From NCBI RefSeq assembly GCF_900474185.1, contig NZ_UCNW01000011.1:186001-250000 (forward strand): a DNA stretch of 64,000 nucleotides. The letters are read 5' to 3'. The position numbers and the translations under genes are program-made. Of the stretch, positions 18,815 to 27,125 are shown one piece after another. Source of the stretch: Synechococcus sp. UW69. GTDB taxonomy: Bacteria; Cyanobacteriota; Cyanobacteriia; PCC-6307; Cyanobiaceae. Under the pieces are notes generated by a model that was not told where the DNA came from, did not search any database, and saw nothing but the letters and a program-made list of their open reading frames with translations. Numbering within the stretch: position 1 is the first letter of the stretch; each line of letters opens with the position of its first letter.

Positions 18815-19582
18815 TCAGGCGATGTCTGCAGCCACTGCGGTGACGTCCTGAAGCCTGGCAGCACCGATCGCTGCGATGGCTTCGCCTAGGGCGACACGAC
18901 CGTCATACAAAGCTCGCCCAACGATTACCCCGGAAACACCGAGGGGCTCGAGCGGCAAGAGCGCCAGGAGGTCAGCCATGCAACCGATGCCACCCGAGGC
19001 GATCACAGGAACAGCGCTGCATTGCGCCATGGTTCTCAAGGCATCCAGGTTGGGGCCGGCGAGGGTTCCATCGGTGGCGATGTCGGTGGTGATGATCGCA
19101 GCAATGCCGGCAGCACTGAACTGTTGAGCCAGATCGGTGGCCAGAACATCGCTCTGCTCGATCCATCCCCGGGTCGCCACCCGGCCGTCGTTGGCATCGA
19201 TGCCGACCACGATGCGGCCGGGATGGCGTTGGGCCAACTCCTGGACCAACTCCGGCTGTTCGATGGCCACCGTGCCGAGGATCACCCGGTCCAGGCCACA
19301 GGCGATCAACTCTTCGGCGCGTTCGAGGGAGCGCACGCCACCACCGAGCTGAACAGGAATGTCGAGGGCGGCGGTGATGGCCCGCACCGCTGCGTCATTG
19401 ATCGGCTCACCCCGTTTGGCGCCATCGAGATCCACCAGGTGCAGCCGTGTCGCCCCCTGGCTCTGCCAGCTGAGGGCCTGAGCAACGGGATCCTCACTGA
19501 AGCGCGTCACTTGGTCGTAATCCCCTTGGTGAAGCCGGACGCAGGCTCCATCGAGCAAATCAATGGCGGGGATGATCTCCAT
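18815..19582 (-). CDS. hisA: Phosphoribosylformimino-AICAR ribotide isomerase
   Basis: Histidine biosynthesis. The TIM barrel starts MEIIPAIDLLDGACVRL with the catalytic Asp, contains HLVDLDGAKRGEP, GGGVRSLERA, and the second catalytic Asp in TTDIATDGTLAGPNLD, and ends with ASGGIG. The start at 19582 gives the standard 255 residues; an upstream extension in the same frame overlaps the divergent gene. Confidence 0.95.
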   Translation of the reverse strand: MEIIPAIDLLDGACVRLHQGDYDQVTRFSEDPVAQALSWQSQGATRLHLVDLDGAKRGEPINDAAVRAITAALDIPVQLGGGVRSLERAEELIACGLDRVILGTVAIEQPELVQELAQRHPGRIVVGIDANDGRVATRGWIEQSDVLATDLAQQFSAAGIAAIITTDIATDGTLAGPNLDALRTMAQCSAVPVIASGGIGCMADLLALLPLEPLGVSGVIVGRALYDGRVALGEAIAAIGAARLQDVTAVAADIA

Positions 19583-19653
19583 CGGGGTCGGACCAGAGAC
19601 CCACCATCCTGCAGCGCCACGCTTCAATGGCTGCGCTTTTCGGGCCCAAGTGC

Positions 19654-20574
19654 ATGAAGATCCTGGTGATGGGGGGAACCCGCTTCGTGGGCAGGCCCCT
19701 GGTAGCCCGCCTGCAGGCCCAGGGCCATGCACTCACCCTGTTCACCCGCGGCAAGAACCCTGTCCCCACCGGCGTGGAGCACCTCTGTGGCGACCGCAGC
19801 AGCGATGAAGGATTGAGTGCGCTTCAGGGCCGCAGCTTCGATGTGATCGTCGACAGTTCCGGCCGCAAGCAAGAAGACAGCAGCCGGGTTGTGGACATCA
19901 CCGGGGCCCCATGTCATCGCTTCGTTTACGTGAGTTCGGCCGGGGTCTACGCCGACTCCGACCAGTGGCCCTTGGATGAGTCCAGCCCCACCGACCCGCA
20001 GAGCCGTCATGCTGGCAAGGCCGACACCGAAGCCTGGCTGCGGCGTGAAGGCATTGCCTTCACCAGCTTCCGGCCGACCTACATCTACGGCCCTGGCAAC
20101 TACAACCCCGTCGAACGCTGGTTCTTCGACCGCATCGTTCACAACCGACCGATTCCGCTCCCCGGCGACGGCAGCACCATCACCCAACTGGGCCATGTAG
20201 AGGATCTGGCTGAAGCGATGGCCCGTTGCATCGAGGTGGATGCTGCAGCCAACCGCATCTACAACTGTTCCGGTAAACAGGGCATCACCTTCCGGGGCCT
20301 GATTCGCTCAGCAGCGGTGGCTTGCGGTCGTGATCCCGACGGCCTCGACCTGCGCAGTTTCAATCCCAGCGAGCTCGACCCGAAGGCCCGAAAGGCCTTC
20401 CCTTTACGGCTCAATCACTTCCTCACCGACATCACTCGGGTCGAACGCGAACTGGCCTGGCAACCAAGCTTTGACCTGGCCAAGGGCCTGGCCGACAGCT
20501 ACACCAATGACTATGCCCTGAACCCAACCGCTGAGCCGGACTTCAGTTCTGACGTGGCGCTGATCGGGGAGTGA
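19654..20574 (+). CDS. NAD-dependent epimerase/dehydratase (CSP41-like SDR)
   Basis: An atypical short-chain dehydrogenase of 306 residues. The nucleotide motif is ILVMGGTRFVGRPLV, there is an early CGDRSSDEG, and FVYVSSAGVYADSDQ replaces the usual YxxxK context, as in the CSP41 RNA-binding family of phototrophs. Downstream, RPTYIYGPGNYNP is typical of epimerases. I start at MKILVMGG (19654); an in-frame ATG nine codons earlier is possible. The 3' end overlaps pgsA by 32 bases on the opposite strand. Confidence 0.82.
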   Translation: MKILVMGGTRFVGRPLVARLQAQGHALTLFTRGKNPVPTGVEHLCGDRSSDEGLSALQGRSFDVIVDSSGRKQEDSSRVVDITGAPCHRFVYVSSAGVYADSDQWPLDESSPTDPQSRHAGKADTEAWLRREGIAFTSFRPTYIYGPGNYNPVERWFFDRIVHNRPIPLPGDGSTITQLGHVEDLAEAMARCIEVDAAANRIYNCSGKQGITFRGLIRSAAVACGRDPDGLDLRSFNPSELDPKARKAFPLRLNHFLTDITRVERELAWQPSFDLAKGLADSYTNDYALNPTAEPDFSSDVALIGE

Positions 20575-21079
20575 TGTAGGCGAGAGCTGAACTCAGAGCC
20601 AGGGCGAGGGATGGCCAGAACAGCCACCAGCCCAGGCTCGGCAGCCAGGGAGAACCGATCCAGCCGGAGGGCCAGAGCATCAACAACAAGCTGACGAACT
20701 GAAGAATCGTCTTGGCTTTTCCCGACAACGATGCAGGCGCCCCATCACTGGCCTGGGCTCGCCATCCCGAGATCAGTAATTCACGGGCAAGCAGCAACCA
20801 GACGGCCCAGAGCGGGAGCACCGCGGACGACGCCAACCAGAGCAACGGAGCCGCGATCAGCACTTTGTCGGTCAGGGGGTCCAGACGCGCACCCCAGCTG
20901 CTTCCACCCCCAGCCCGGCGCGCGAGCCAGCCGTCGGCCGCATCACTGAGACCCGCCAGCAGCAGCAACCACCAGGCCCAGCCCTGCCAGCCCAGCTGCA
21001 ACGCGATAACGAGAGGTAGACCGGCAACCGCTCGCGCCACGGTGAGTCCGTTGGCGATCGAACGCAAAGGCAGAGACAA
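20543..21079 (-). CDS. pgsA: CDP-diacylglycerol-glycerol-3-phosphate 3-phosphatidyltransferase
   Basis: Makes phosphatidylglycerol phosphate, the only phospholipid route in cyanobacteria. The CDP-alcohol phosphatidyltransferase signature is complete: DAADGWLARR, then GARLDPLTDK (residues about 46-72). Four to five membrane segments are visible in 178 residues. It starts MSLPLRSIANGLTVAR. It ends convergently over the last 32 bases of the SDR gene. Confidence 0.93.
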   Translation of the reverse strand: MSLPLRSIANGLTVARAVAGLPLVIALQLGWQGWAWWLLLLAGLSDAADGWLARRAGGGSSWGARLDPLTDKVLIAAPLLWLASSAVLPLWAVWLLLARELLISGWRAQASDGAPASLSGKAKTILQFVSLLLMLWPSGWIGSPWLPSLGWWLFWPSLALALSSALAYITPRSAPRQN

Positions 21080-21110
21080 CGCTCAGAATGCGGATAGCTC
21101 AACTCCGATC

Positions 21111-21584
21111 ATGGTCCTGCAGCTCACGGTGGCTGATGTGATGACGCAGCCCGTTCTGACTGTCACGCCCGAGACCCCATTGCAGCAGGCTGTCCAAATG
21201 ATCAGTGACCACCACGTCAGCGGTTTGCCGGTGGTGGATACGGAAGGGCGTCTGATCGGCGAACTGACAGAGCAGGATCTGATGGTTCGGGAGAGTGGCG
21301 TTGATGCCGGCCCTTACGTCATGCTTCTGGACAGCGTGATCTACCTGCGCAATCCCCTGAGTTGGGACAAGCAAGTGCACCAAGTCCTCGGCACGAGCGT
21401 GAGCGATCTCATGCGCAAGGACTCCCATAGCTGTGGGACCGACCTACCGCTCCCAAGGGCAGCATCCCAGCTCCATGAACGGGGAACGCAACGCCTGTTC
21501 GTCCTGGATGGGAACCAACGTCCCGTCGGCGTGATCACCCGAGGCGATGTGGTGCGTGCCCTCGCCTCCCATAACGCGGGCTGA
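21111..21584 (+). CDS. CBS-domain-pair protein
   Basis: 157 residues made of two CBS motifs: residues 5-60 (VADVMTQPVLTVTPETPLQQA and HVSGLPVVDTEGRLIGELTEQDL) and residues 98-150 (VSDLMRKDSHSCGTDL and QRLFVLDGNQRPVGVITRGDV). Such standalone pairs bind adenosyl ligands and modulate partner enzymes. The partner is unknown. The start ATG at 21111 is 31 bases from the divergent pgsA start. The stop lies one base from the stop of the convergent next gene. Confidence 0.88.
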   Translation: MVLQLTVADVMTQPVLTVTPETPLQQAVQMISDHHVSGLPVVDTEGRLIGELTEQDLMVRESGVDAGPYVMLLDSVIYLRNPLSWDKQVHQVLGTSVSDLMRKDSHSCGTDLPLPRAASQLHERGTQRLFVLDGNQRPVGVITRGDVVRALASHNAG

Positions 21585-21585
21585 A

Positions 21586-22749
21586 TCAGAGGGCCGGCCG
21601 AATCCCGATCGCAATGGGTTGAATCGAACGGAAACTGACGAAGTCACCCACCTTGAGCTGGGCGAGCGGATCGCCATTGAGCCCATTGCGGACATCAAGG
21701 TTATGGACCCCTCCGAAAGGCCCCCTCAGACTGAGTTCATGGTCTTGTTCGGAGATTTTCACAACTTCAGCGGTGCCGGTGGCCATCGCCACCCGGGCTC
21801 CTTTGCGCACCTCACCGAAATCCTCAGACAAGATCACGTCTTGGCGTGTGAACGTGAGGGTGTTCACAGAGCTTTTGCGCAGATCCACCACCAGCCCGTC
21901 GAGGATGTCGATGATGACCTCATCACCGTTGCTGAGACCGGCTGTTTTGAGCTCGCCACCCATGGTGATCAATAGGTTGTGCCCGTAGGGGCTCTGCACT
22001 TCCATCACCTGCTGGCCAGGCTTGAACTGCAGCAGCGTTCCCTGCACCTGCGAGAGCTCAAATGCCTCCAGCAGCTCGGCCTTCAAGCTGGTGGTGCGAG
22101 CAGGAACGGCACTCAACAAGGGTTGTTTCTGTGACGACCCTGCCTTTTGAGCGGGTGAAGAGACCCGATCAATGCCCACGGCCACGGGCTGAATCAAGCG
22201 GAAATCGACCAGATCGCCTGCCTTAAGCGCAGGGAAGAGATCACTGCCACTGGGCATCACAACATCCAGGTTGTGGATGCCGCCGAGCGGTCCCACCAGG
22301 CTCAGGCTGCGGTCGGTCGCCGACACCTTCAACACCCTTGCTGTACCTGAAGCCAGGGCCACCCGCATGCCTTTCTTCAAGGGACCCATGTCCATTGGCA
22401 TGTAGATGTCTTCGCGATTGAAGCTCAGCGTTGTTTCTTTGCTGCGATCTAGATCAACCACCAGGCCGTCCAACACGGAAACATCCACGCGATCTCCCTT
22501 GCGAAGGCGAAGCGGCGCCATGTCGATTCCGACCGTGACAATTTCCTTATGACCTTCTGGATCGATCACCTCGATCACCTTCTGCTTCGGCAGCACGGCA
22601 TTGACCACACCACGCAGATGGGTGACTTCAAAACCGGCCAGCTGCTCGGCCGTGAAGCCAGCCCTGGAGGGCATGTTGAACGCGAGAGCAGACACAACAG
22701 CAGCCGCCCCAGCGGCCAAGACACGGCTGATTGAGGAGCAGCGGGTCAT
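21586..22749 (-). CDS. Secreted protein with two tandem ~150-residue repeats
   Basis: 387 residues. A signal peptide (to about residue 30, ending NMPSRA) is followed by two copies of the same domain. Copy 1 (about 43-195) and copy 2 (about 233-385) share VLDGLVVDL/ILDGLVVDL, TTLSFNREDIY/NTLTFTRQDVI, GPLGGIHNLDV/GPFGGVHNLDV and IQPVAVGI/IQPIAIGI. The linker between them is low-complexity. Beta-rich and periplasmic by prediction, function unknown. A divergent start pairs it with the L,D-transpeptidase gene, which hints at an envelope role. Confidence 0.75.
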   Translation of the reverse strand: MTRCSSISRVLAAGAAAVVSALAFNMPSRAGFTAEQLAGFEVTHLRGVVNAVLPKQKVIEVIDPEGHKEIVTVGIDMAPLRLRKGDRVDVSVLDGLVVDLDRSKETTLSFNREDIYMPMDMGPLKKGMRVALASGTARVLKVSATDRSLSLVGPLGGIHNLDVVMPSGSDLFPALKAGDLVDFRLIQPVAVGIDRVSSPAQKAGSSQKQPLLSAVPARTTSLKAELLEAFELSQVQGTLLQFKPGQQVMEVQSPYGHNLLITMGGELKTAGLSNGDEVIIDILDGLVVDLRKSSVNTLTFTRQDVILSEDFGEVRKGARVAMATGTAEVVKISEQDHELSLRGPFGGVHNLDVRNGLNGDPLAQLKVGDFVSFRSIQPIAIGIRPAL

Positions 22750-22834
22750 CGTTCAGGCACGGGCAAAGCGACGGGATGACGCTAGCCCCTTTCGAATAGG
22801 TCAAAATGCCTGCGGTCGCCTGTTGCGCAAACCG

Positions 22835-23296
22835 ATGCAGCTACGTTCACTCCTCCTGACGGCGGCGTTGGGCCTTGGCGCGATGGCCGTGGTTCCGGCG
22901 CAAGCCGAAACCTCCATCCAGATCAGCCTCAAAGACCGATATCTCACCCTCCTTGATGACGGCAAGGTGATTGGCAAGTACCCCGTGGCGATCGGCGCAC
23001 CGGAATCACCGACTCCGGCGGGAAGCTATTCGGTCACCAAAATGGACCCGCAGCCCGTGTATCACAAGAAGGGCAAGGTCATTGCTCCCGGTCCGAAGAA
23101 CCCCGTGGGAGTGCGCTACGTGGCTTACGTGCAGATCGGGACAGGCGAATACGCCATCCACGGCACCGCATGGCCCAACTGGGTGAAATTAAGAGCCGCA
23201 GTCAGCCTTGGCTGCATCCGCATGCTGAACACCGACGTGATTCAGGTGTACAACCGGATCAAGGTGGGTACACCTGTGGTCGTCACCAGCAACTGA
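22835..23296 (+). CDS. L,D-transpeptidase (YkuD domain)
   Basis: Cross-links or anchors peptidoglycan in the periplasm. A signal peptide occupies residues 1-24 (ending VPAQA). The YkuD catalytic motif is present: IHGTA (His about 115) and SLGCIRM (Cys about 134). The length of 153 residues is a minimal secreted LDT with no LysM domain. I start at MQLRSLLL (ATG 22835) because it gives a proper signal peptide. Confidence 0.92.
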   Translation: MQLRSLLLTAALGLGAMAVVPAQAETSIQISLKDRYLTLLDDGKVIGKYPVAIGAPESPTPAGSYSVTKMDPQPVYHKKGKVIAPGPKNPVGVRYVAYVQIGTGEYAIHGTAWPNWVKLRAAVSLGCIRMLNTDVIQVYNRIKVGTPVVVTSN

Positions 23297-23321
23297 TCTC
23301 CTTTATTCCCTTTCAAGTTCG

Positions 23322-23591
23322 ATGCTGCGCTTCCTACTGATTGCTTGTGTGGTTGCGGTTGTTCCCCTGCATGGGCATGCCAACCCGACGGAGGAAACCA
23401 AAGAAAATGACTTCCTTGACCTTGTTGATGGCGACGGAAACGTGCTGATCCAGGCCCGAGGTGTTGCTGCTGTCAATGCCGAAGCACGGGCCCAAGGCCT
23501 TTCGTTTCCGGCCCTTGGATATTGGTCACCAGAGGGTCACTGCTTTGTGAAACCCGCCCCTGGAGATTGCAACGGCGTGTTCAAGCGCTGA
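23322..23591 (+). CDS. Small secreted hypothetical protein
   Basis: 89 residues. The signal peptide runs to about residue 20 (MLRFLLIACVVAVVPLHGHA), and the mature 69 residues include two cysteines (HCFVKPAPGDC) likely to pair. It begins 25 bases after the L,D-transpeptidase stop and may be co-transcribed. Function unknown. It marks the right edge of the core block before the small-ORF island. Confidence 0.65.
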   Translation: MLRFLLIACVVAVVPLHGHANPTEETKENDFLDLVDGDGNVLIQARGVAAVNAEARAQGLSFPALGYWSPEGHCFVKPAPGDCNGVFKR

Positions 23592-23868
23592 TCGGTTTTG
23601 AGGATCGAAGACGCAAAACAAAGGGAATAGCATTGACCGCGAAATAGCATTGAACCGGCGAAGCTTTCAGGAATAAACCTGGTTTATATGCGCTCCTGGA
23701 ATACCTTCTCAGAGATTATTTAAAAGCGAAAGCAAGATCCCGAAAAGCGGCGACGTCAAAACAACAAAAAACCTTCATCTCTGACGGTGACGAGCCAAAG
23801 GAATCACCCCTCAGGCGACAAATCAGACTGATGCAATACTTGTCTCTAGGAGAAAGGAAGGCCAGGAG

Positions 23869-24090
23869 ATGTTCAAATTCAAGCTCAACACTCATCCAAA
23901 CAAAATCAACAAGAAAGAGCTGTGTGAATTGGCCCTCTCCGACAAGGAAAATCAGCTGAGAGAAGGATTTTTCCAGCAAGCTTTATGCCCCGATCTGACG
24001 AAAGGCTCATCCCCAGATACCAACCCAAAAGCAGCTCGGTCACAACTGTCTCCTCAAGGTCTTGGATGCCGCCATACAGCCAACACTTGA
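23869..24090 (+). CDS. Hypothetical small protein with a strong ribosome site, possibly frameshifted
   Basis: 73 residues from an ATG preceded by AAGGAAGGCCAGGAG, the best Shine-Dalgarno in this area. The first 45 residues are Lys/Asn-rich and plausible (MFKFKLNTHPNKINKKELC); the last 25 look unnatural. The +1 frame stays open from 24062 to 24574 with plausible composition, so the true product may be longer and disrupted. No family recognised. Confidence 0.35.
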   Translation: MFKFKLNTHPNKINKKELCELALSDKENQLREGFFQQALCPDLTKGSSPDTNPKAARSQLSPQGLGCRHTANT

Positions 24091-24610
24091 AGCTGTAAGG
24101 ATCCTTGGAGCGTGGTGCTGCGACAAGTTGTCCCAGCAGGAGCTGGGCAATGCAGGGAGTCTTGAGGCATGGTTCCGACGTGACCACATGACGTGGTCAC
24201 ACATCACTCGGCCCAGCGCAGTAACAGGCTTTGTTATGCCATGTCACTCAATCGTGGTGGAGCCCTCTGGATCAACATCGGCAGGCCGACCAAAGAAAAA
24301 GGCCGAGGCACCACCCCCGACCCTCCAGCGCACGGTCTCTGCACCGTACAAGTTGAAGTCTGTAGCGCACTACTACAAAAGCAACCAGGCTTTACCTCTC
24401 TTTAGGTACCCAGCCCATCTCCCTCTACCAGGTCGTTGCCAAGAGTTTGCGCCAATTCTTTGGGTCCTGACCCTGTCGAGCCAGAAGGCGAAGATCGCTT
24501 ACTCGGAGATGCTTAAGCAGTCGCTCCACTCAATCCCATCTGCTCTGATGCGGCTTAGACAACAGCTGAGTTGAATGACTGATTCAGCCTGGGAAGCAGG
24601 ACTCACGGCC
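24091..24610. other. Gene-poor stretch with one uncertain open frame
   Basis: The only long frame is plus-strand 24062-24574 (170 codons from TTG). It includes a Lys-rich patch (GRPKKKAEAPPP) but resembles nothing I know, and a second overlapping plus frame is equally open. I see no RNA gene or repeat here. Confidence 0.3.
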
Positions 24611-24613
24611 TTC

Positions 24614-24641
24614 AAGGGGGCGAGCGAAACGCCCCCTTTCC
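24614..24641. terminator. Terminator-like hairpin
   Basis: AAGGGGGCG (24614-24622) pairs perfectly with CGCCCCCTT (24630-24638) around GAGCGAAA. A short T run follows on the plus strand. It lies 12 bases beyond the stop of the minus-strand ORF at 24653, so it may serve either direction. Confidence 0.55.
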
Positions 24642-24652
24642 TACTGAGACGT

Positions 24653-25024
24653 TCAGTCCGTCTCGACAATCACTGCTGAAGCAGCACCCTCGCCTGCCAT
24701 CTCTTTCAGAGAGTCAGCCGCGCAGAGGGAAGACAATGCAATGACGACCAATGCAGCACTGTTGATCACTTTGAGCACAACTGGCAGATGGAGGTTGACC
24801 ATCTCGCGGACGTTTGTCATGGAAAAGTTCACAGCGAACATATTGATGATGCACCCTTTGTCAACCCAATAAGGGTTACTGCGGGTGTCGCAGGTCATGA
24901 CCTGAACGTGACTGCCTGAGGTGTTCCGCTTGGATTGGTTATCGGAATATTCCTGCTTCAGAGGCCTCTCAATTAACCGCCCTTGCAGTATCTGACCCTC
25001 TCTGGAGACAGCGGTGGATCCCAT
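24653..25024 (-). CDS. Hypothetical protein with one membrane segment
   Basis: Up to 123 residues, with internal starts at residues 62 and 69. The C-terminal part has one hydrophobic span (VINSAALVVIALSSLCAA) and an acidic end. Two cysteines lie in the N-terminal half. Its 5' end overlaps the 3' end of the next minus-strand ORF (24973-25155) in another frame. The two could be one two-span protein split by a frameshift near 25010-25030. No family recognised. Confidence 0.4.
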   Translation of the reverse strand: MGSTAVSREGQILQGRLIERPLKQEYSDNQSKRNTSGSHVQVMTCDTRSNPYWVDKGCIINMFAVNFSMTNVREMVNLHLPVVLKVINSAALVVIALSSLCAADSLKEMAGEGAASAVIVETD

Positions 25025-25155
25025 CCATTTCTTGGGGTCAATACGCAGATCGCCGATGGAATGGTCTGAATCAGCAAGCAGAACGCGATGACCAACAGCG
25101 CAAAGCCTGTGCCGGGAGCATGGATGTTGGCCTGGAACCAGGGTTTATTTGCCAT
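24973..25155 (-). CDS. Small single-span membrane protein
   Basis: 60 residues beginning MANKPWFQANIHAPGTGF, followed by one clear hydrophobic span (ALLVIAFCLLIQTIPSAI) and a charged tail with Cys-Lys-Gly-Gly at the end. The N-terminal half looks protein-like; the tail may belong to a frame disrupted near 25020 (see the neighbouring ORF). Function unknown. Confidence 0.45.
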   Translation of the reverse strand: MANKPWFQANIHAPGTGFALLVIAFCLLIQTIPSAICVLTPRNGWDPPLSPERVRYCKGG

Positions 25156-25303
25156 GTCGCCAGTGTGGCTTTGCTCAGAGTTTCTTGTCGGATCGAATCG
25201 AGGATCGCAACAACGACCGTTGCCTTCCCCTTGCACACCTCGGAGCGACCTCAGCATCACCCCCCGCCGAGCACTGCCAGCTTGATCGCCAACTTCAATG
25301 GCC

Positions 25304-25331
25304 GCCTTCGCTTCGCTAGCGAAGGCTTTTT
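25304..25331 (+). terminator. Plus-strand intrinsic terminator with no gene upstream
   Basis: GCCTTCGC (25304-25311) pairs with GCGAAGGC (25319-25326), followed by TTTTT. No plus-strand gene precedes it, since the nearest coding ORF runs on the minus strand. It may end a small RNA antisense to the start of the 24973-25155 gene. Confidence 0.7.
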
Positions 25332-25407
25332 ACTGGAAGACCGTATTAACCGTACGCATAAATACTTACGCAGCCTGCTAGACCTGAGTCACGTCATGAG
25401 AGGCGGT

Positions 25408-25438
25408 AGCCCCGGCATCGAACACCGGGGCTTTTTTC
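25408..25438 (+). terminator. Second plus-strand intrinsic terminator; possible short RNA ahead of it
   Basis: AGCCCCGG (25408-25415) pairs with CCGGGGCT (25425-25432) and is followed by six T. It is only 77 bases after the previous terminator. A possible -10 (CATAAAT, near 25358) would give an RNA of about 75-80 bases. No ORF fits in that interval, so a small RNA is the simplest reading. Confidence 0.7.
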
Positions 25439-25842
25439 TGCACACAAGCCACGGTGCATAGGGCAAAGCCTTGAACATGAGTGCGGGGCGTAGGGATACC
25501 GCCCCACCGTCTTCAGCCCACCGGCCAGTGCTTCCACTCAGCAGCTTCGGGGATCTCGTATGCAGCTCGTCGATCCCTGCAGCTCTTCCCAAGGGATAGG
25601 CCATGGAGGCAGGCGGCAGGGAACGACATCGAAGCGCTCGCATCTCCTGCCACCAAACTCAAGTGGGTCACCCCTAAACCAGACCCAGCACTTCTGAGGC
25701 CAGGCGGACTGGCATCAAAGGGGCTCAATGAAGAGCGGTTGAAATTCGCAAGGTCATTGGGTGCAGCTCAACAGCTGACCAAAGGGCGGCTGCCTCGCCT
25801 TGATCCAAAATTCAGGGTCGGTATAAAACGCTCGGTGCAGAC

Positions 25843-25871
25843 AAAAAAACCACTCCAGATGTGGAGTGGTT
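25843..25871 (-). terminator. Minus-strand intrinsic terminator with no gene upstream
   Basis: Read on the minus strand, AACCACTCCA pairs with TGGAGTGGTT around a two-base ATC-like loop and runs straight into seven T. The minus strand between here and 26145 has no ORF, so the transcript ended here is probably non-coding or starts beyond the secreted-protein gene at 26145. Confidence 0.75.
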
Positions 25872-26045
25872 CTCAAAGCCGTAGCAATCCCCATCACCCG
25901 GCCATCTGCACCAAATCTTGATGCGTTGGAAGAATAGTACTCATAGATGCCCTAGATGTGGTGTTCTACAAAGTCACTTAATGCTGTGGTGTAGTTGCAT
26001 AACGATTGTCTTTCCAAAGACTGCGACCCTGCATGTAGCGGCTAT

Positions 26046-26101
26046 TGGGGGTAGTCTGAATGCCCCCATCACCCGGCCCGCTCCAGCAGCGGGCTTTTTT
26101 G
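26046..26101 (+). terminator. Tandem hairpins ending in an intrinsic terminator
   Basis: A first hairpin pairs TGGGGG (26046-26051) with CCCCCA (26063-26068). The second pairs GCCCGCT (26076-26082) with AGCGGGC (26088-26094) and ends in TTTTTT. This is a complete plus-strand terminator lacking an upstream gene. Confidence 0.7.
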
Positions 26102-26144
26102 TTGTCTGGCCACTACATGTGGTGGTGTGTGTGTGGGGGCTCGG

Positions 26145-26501
26145 TTAACGCGGATCGCCGTTGTACACGACCTCCAAAACAGAAGCTCCGTCATCAGAGA
26201 TCAGGATTTCAGTTTCAACCGTTGGTGGCTCAGCTGCCTCTTGCCAGCCTGGAGCGCCACCATCAAAGACGAACAAGAAGCCGTCGCTGGCATTCTTCAA
26301 GCAGTCGCCCCCTCCCTTGCCTGTGGCGTACATACATTTCGCTGCTCTGTAGTTGCTTAGTCCACCGTTAATGGATTCAGCGCGCATCCTGGCGGTGTTG
26401 ATTGCACTTACGTTTTCCTTCGAAACTTTTTGGGCAAGAGCGGGAGACACAATTAATGCACTCACCAGAAGTCCCATTGGCAGGCTGACGACTCTTTTCA
26501 A
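26145..26501 (-). CDS. Small secreted hypothetical protein
   Basis: 118 residues with a clear signal peptide (VSLPMGLLVSALIVSPALA, cleavage near residue 23). The mature part includes two cysteines (KCMYATGKGGGDC) in a pattern shared with the disrupted neighbour at 26606-27003 (KCMDAAYAAADKETC). Both look like members of one small family of secreted two-cysteine proteins. Function unknown. Confidence 0.65.
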   Translation of the reverse strand: MKRVVSLPMGLLVSALIVSPALAQKVSKENVSAINTARMRAESINGGLSNYRAAKCMYATGKGGGDCLKNASDGFLFVFDGGAPGWQEAAEPPTVETEILISDDGASVLEVVYNGDPR

Positions 26502-26605
26502 GGTAAATCAATTAAAAGCGCTAACACTGCCTAGCAAAAACTGCAAAGCCACACAGGGTCGAGATTTGAATTCGTTCTTTTAGGACCAACAAGGGGATCG
26601 TCCTT

Positions 26606-27003
26606 TCAGGCTGCGAACGCTTCCTCTCCAGCACCATCGGCTGCTTGCTCAGCACCAAACTCCCCTCGCAGAACACCTTCTGCCTTTCGCATCATCTTGT
26701 GGCAAGTCTCTTTATCAGCAGCGGCATAGGCAGCATCCATACATTTCACGTACTGCTCCTCAGGGGTCACAAGCCGTTTGCCGTTGGGCGGAGTATCGGC
26801 CTGATTCCCCTGACTCGCTGTAGTTGGAATTACTCATCTCAAGCTGGGCAGTGGTCAGCTGCATCAAACAAAACCCCGCCAACGCCATTGTCATTCCAAT
26901 AGATCCCGCCAGCTTCTGCTTTGGGGGGAGTAGAGATAGCGACACCGAGAGCAACAAAGGCGCCAGCTACGCCGGCCAGAAAAGGCAGTGTGAAATTTTT
27001 CAT
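26606..27003 (-). pseudogene. Frame-disrupted small secreted two-cysteine protein
   Basis: The minus strand starts with a convincing signal peptide at 27003 (MKNFTLPFLAGVAGAFVALG, then AISTPPKAEA) but its frame ends at 26839. A different frame then reads LVTPEEQYVKCMDAAYAAA and DKETCHKMMRKAEG to a TGA at 26606 with no start of its own. A third frame is open between them. The simplest reading is one secreted protein of about 130 residues broken by at least one indel; two overlapping short genes are the alternative. Confidence 0.45.
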
Positions 27004-27125
27004 GATGATTCTTATTGGCTTTTTTGATAGGTTTTCCCCTGTATTCACACCATTGCCGTATCAATAGGGAATGACTTCCCCCATCTGAGGGATTGATTCA
27101 TTTGGACCGCTCCCCTATTTCAGGG

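Larger units (their letters stand above)
25439..26144. other. Gene-poor stretch with terminators on both strands
   Basis: No convincing protein gene. It contains the minus-strand terminator at 25843-25871, the plus-strand hairpins at 26046-26101, and two copies of CCCCATCACCCGGCC (25889 and 26064). Open frames such as plus 25481-25921 run through a terminator hairpin and have poor composition. Small RNAs on both strands are the best guess. Confidence 0.4.

Noticed and set aside
24062-24574. 170-codon plus-strand frame in the island
   Set aside because: TTG start without a ribosome site and no recognisable fold; kept only as a possible continuation of the 23869 gene after a frameshift.
25918-26148. 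Plus-strand frame with a CPRCG motif
   Set aside because: The frame runs straight through an intrinsic terminator hairpin and its second half is implausible as protein.
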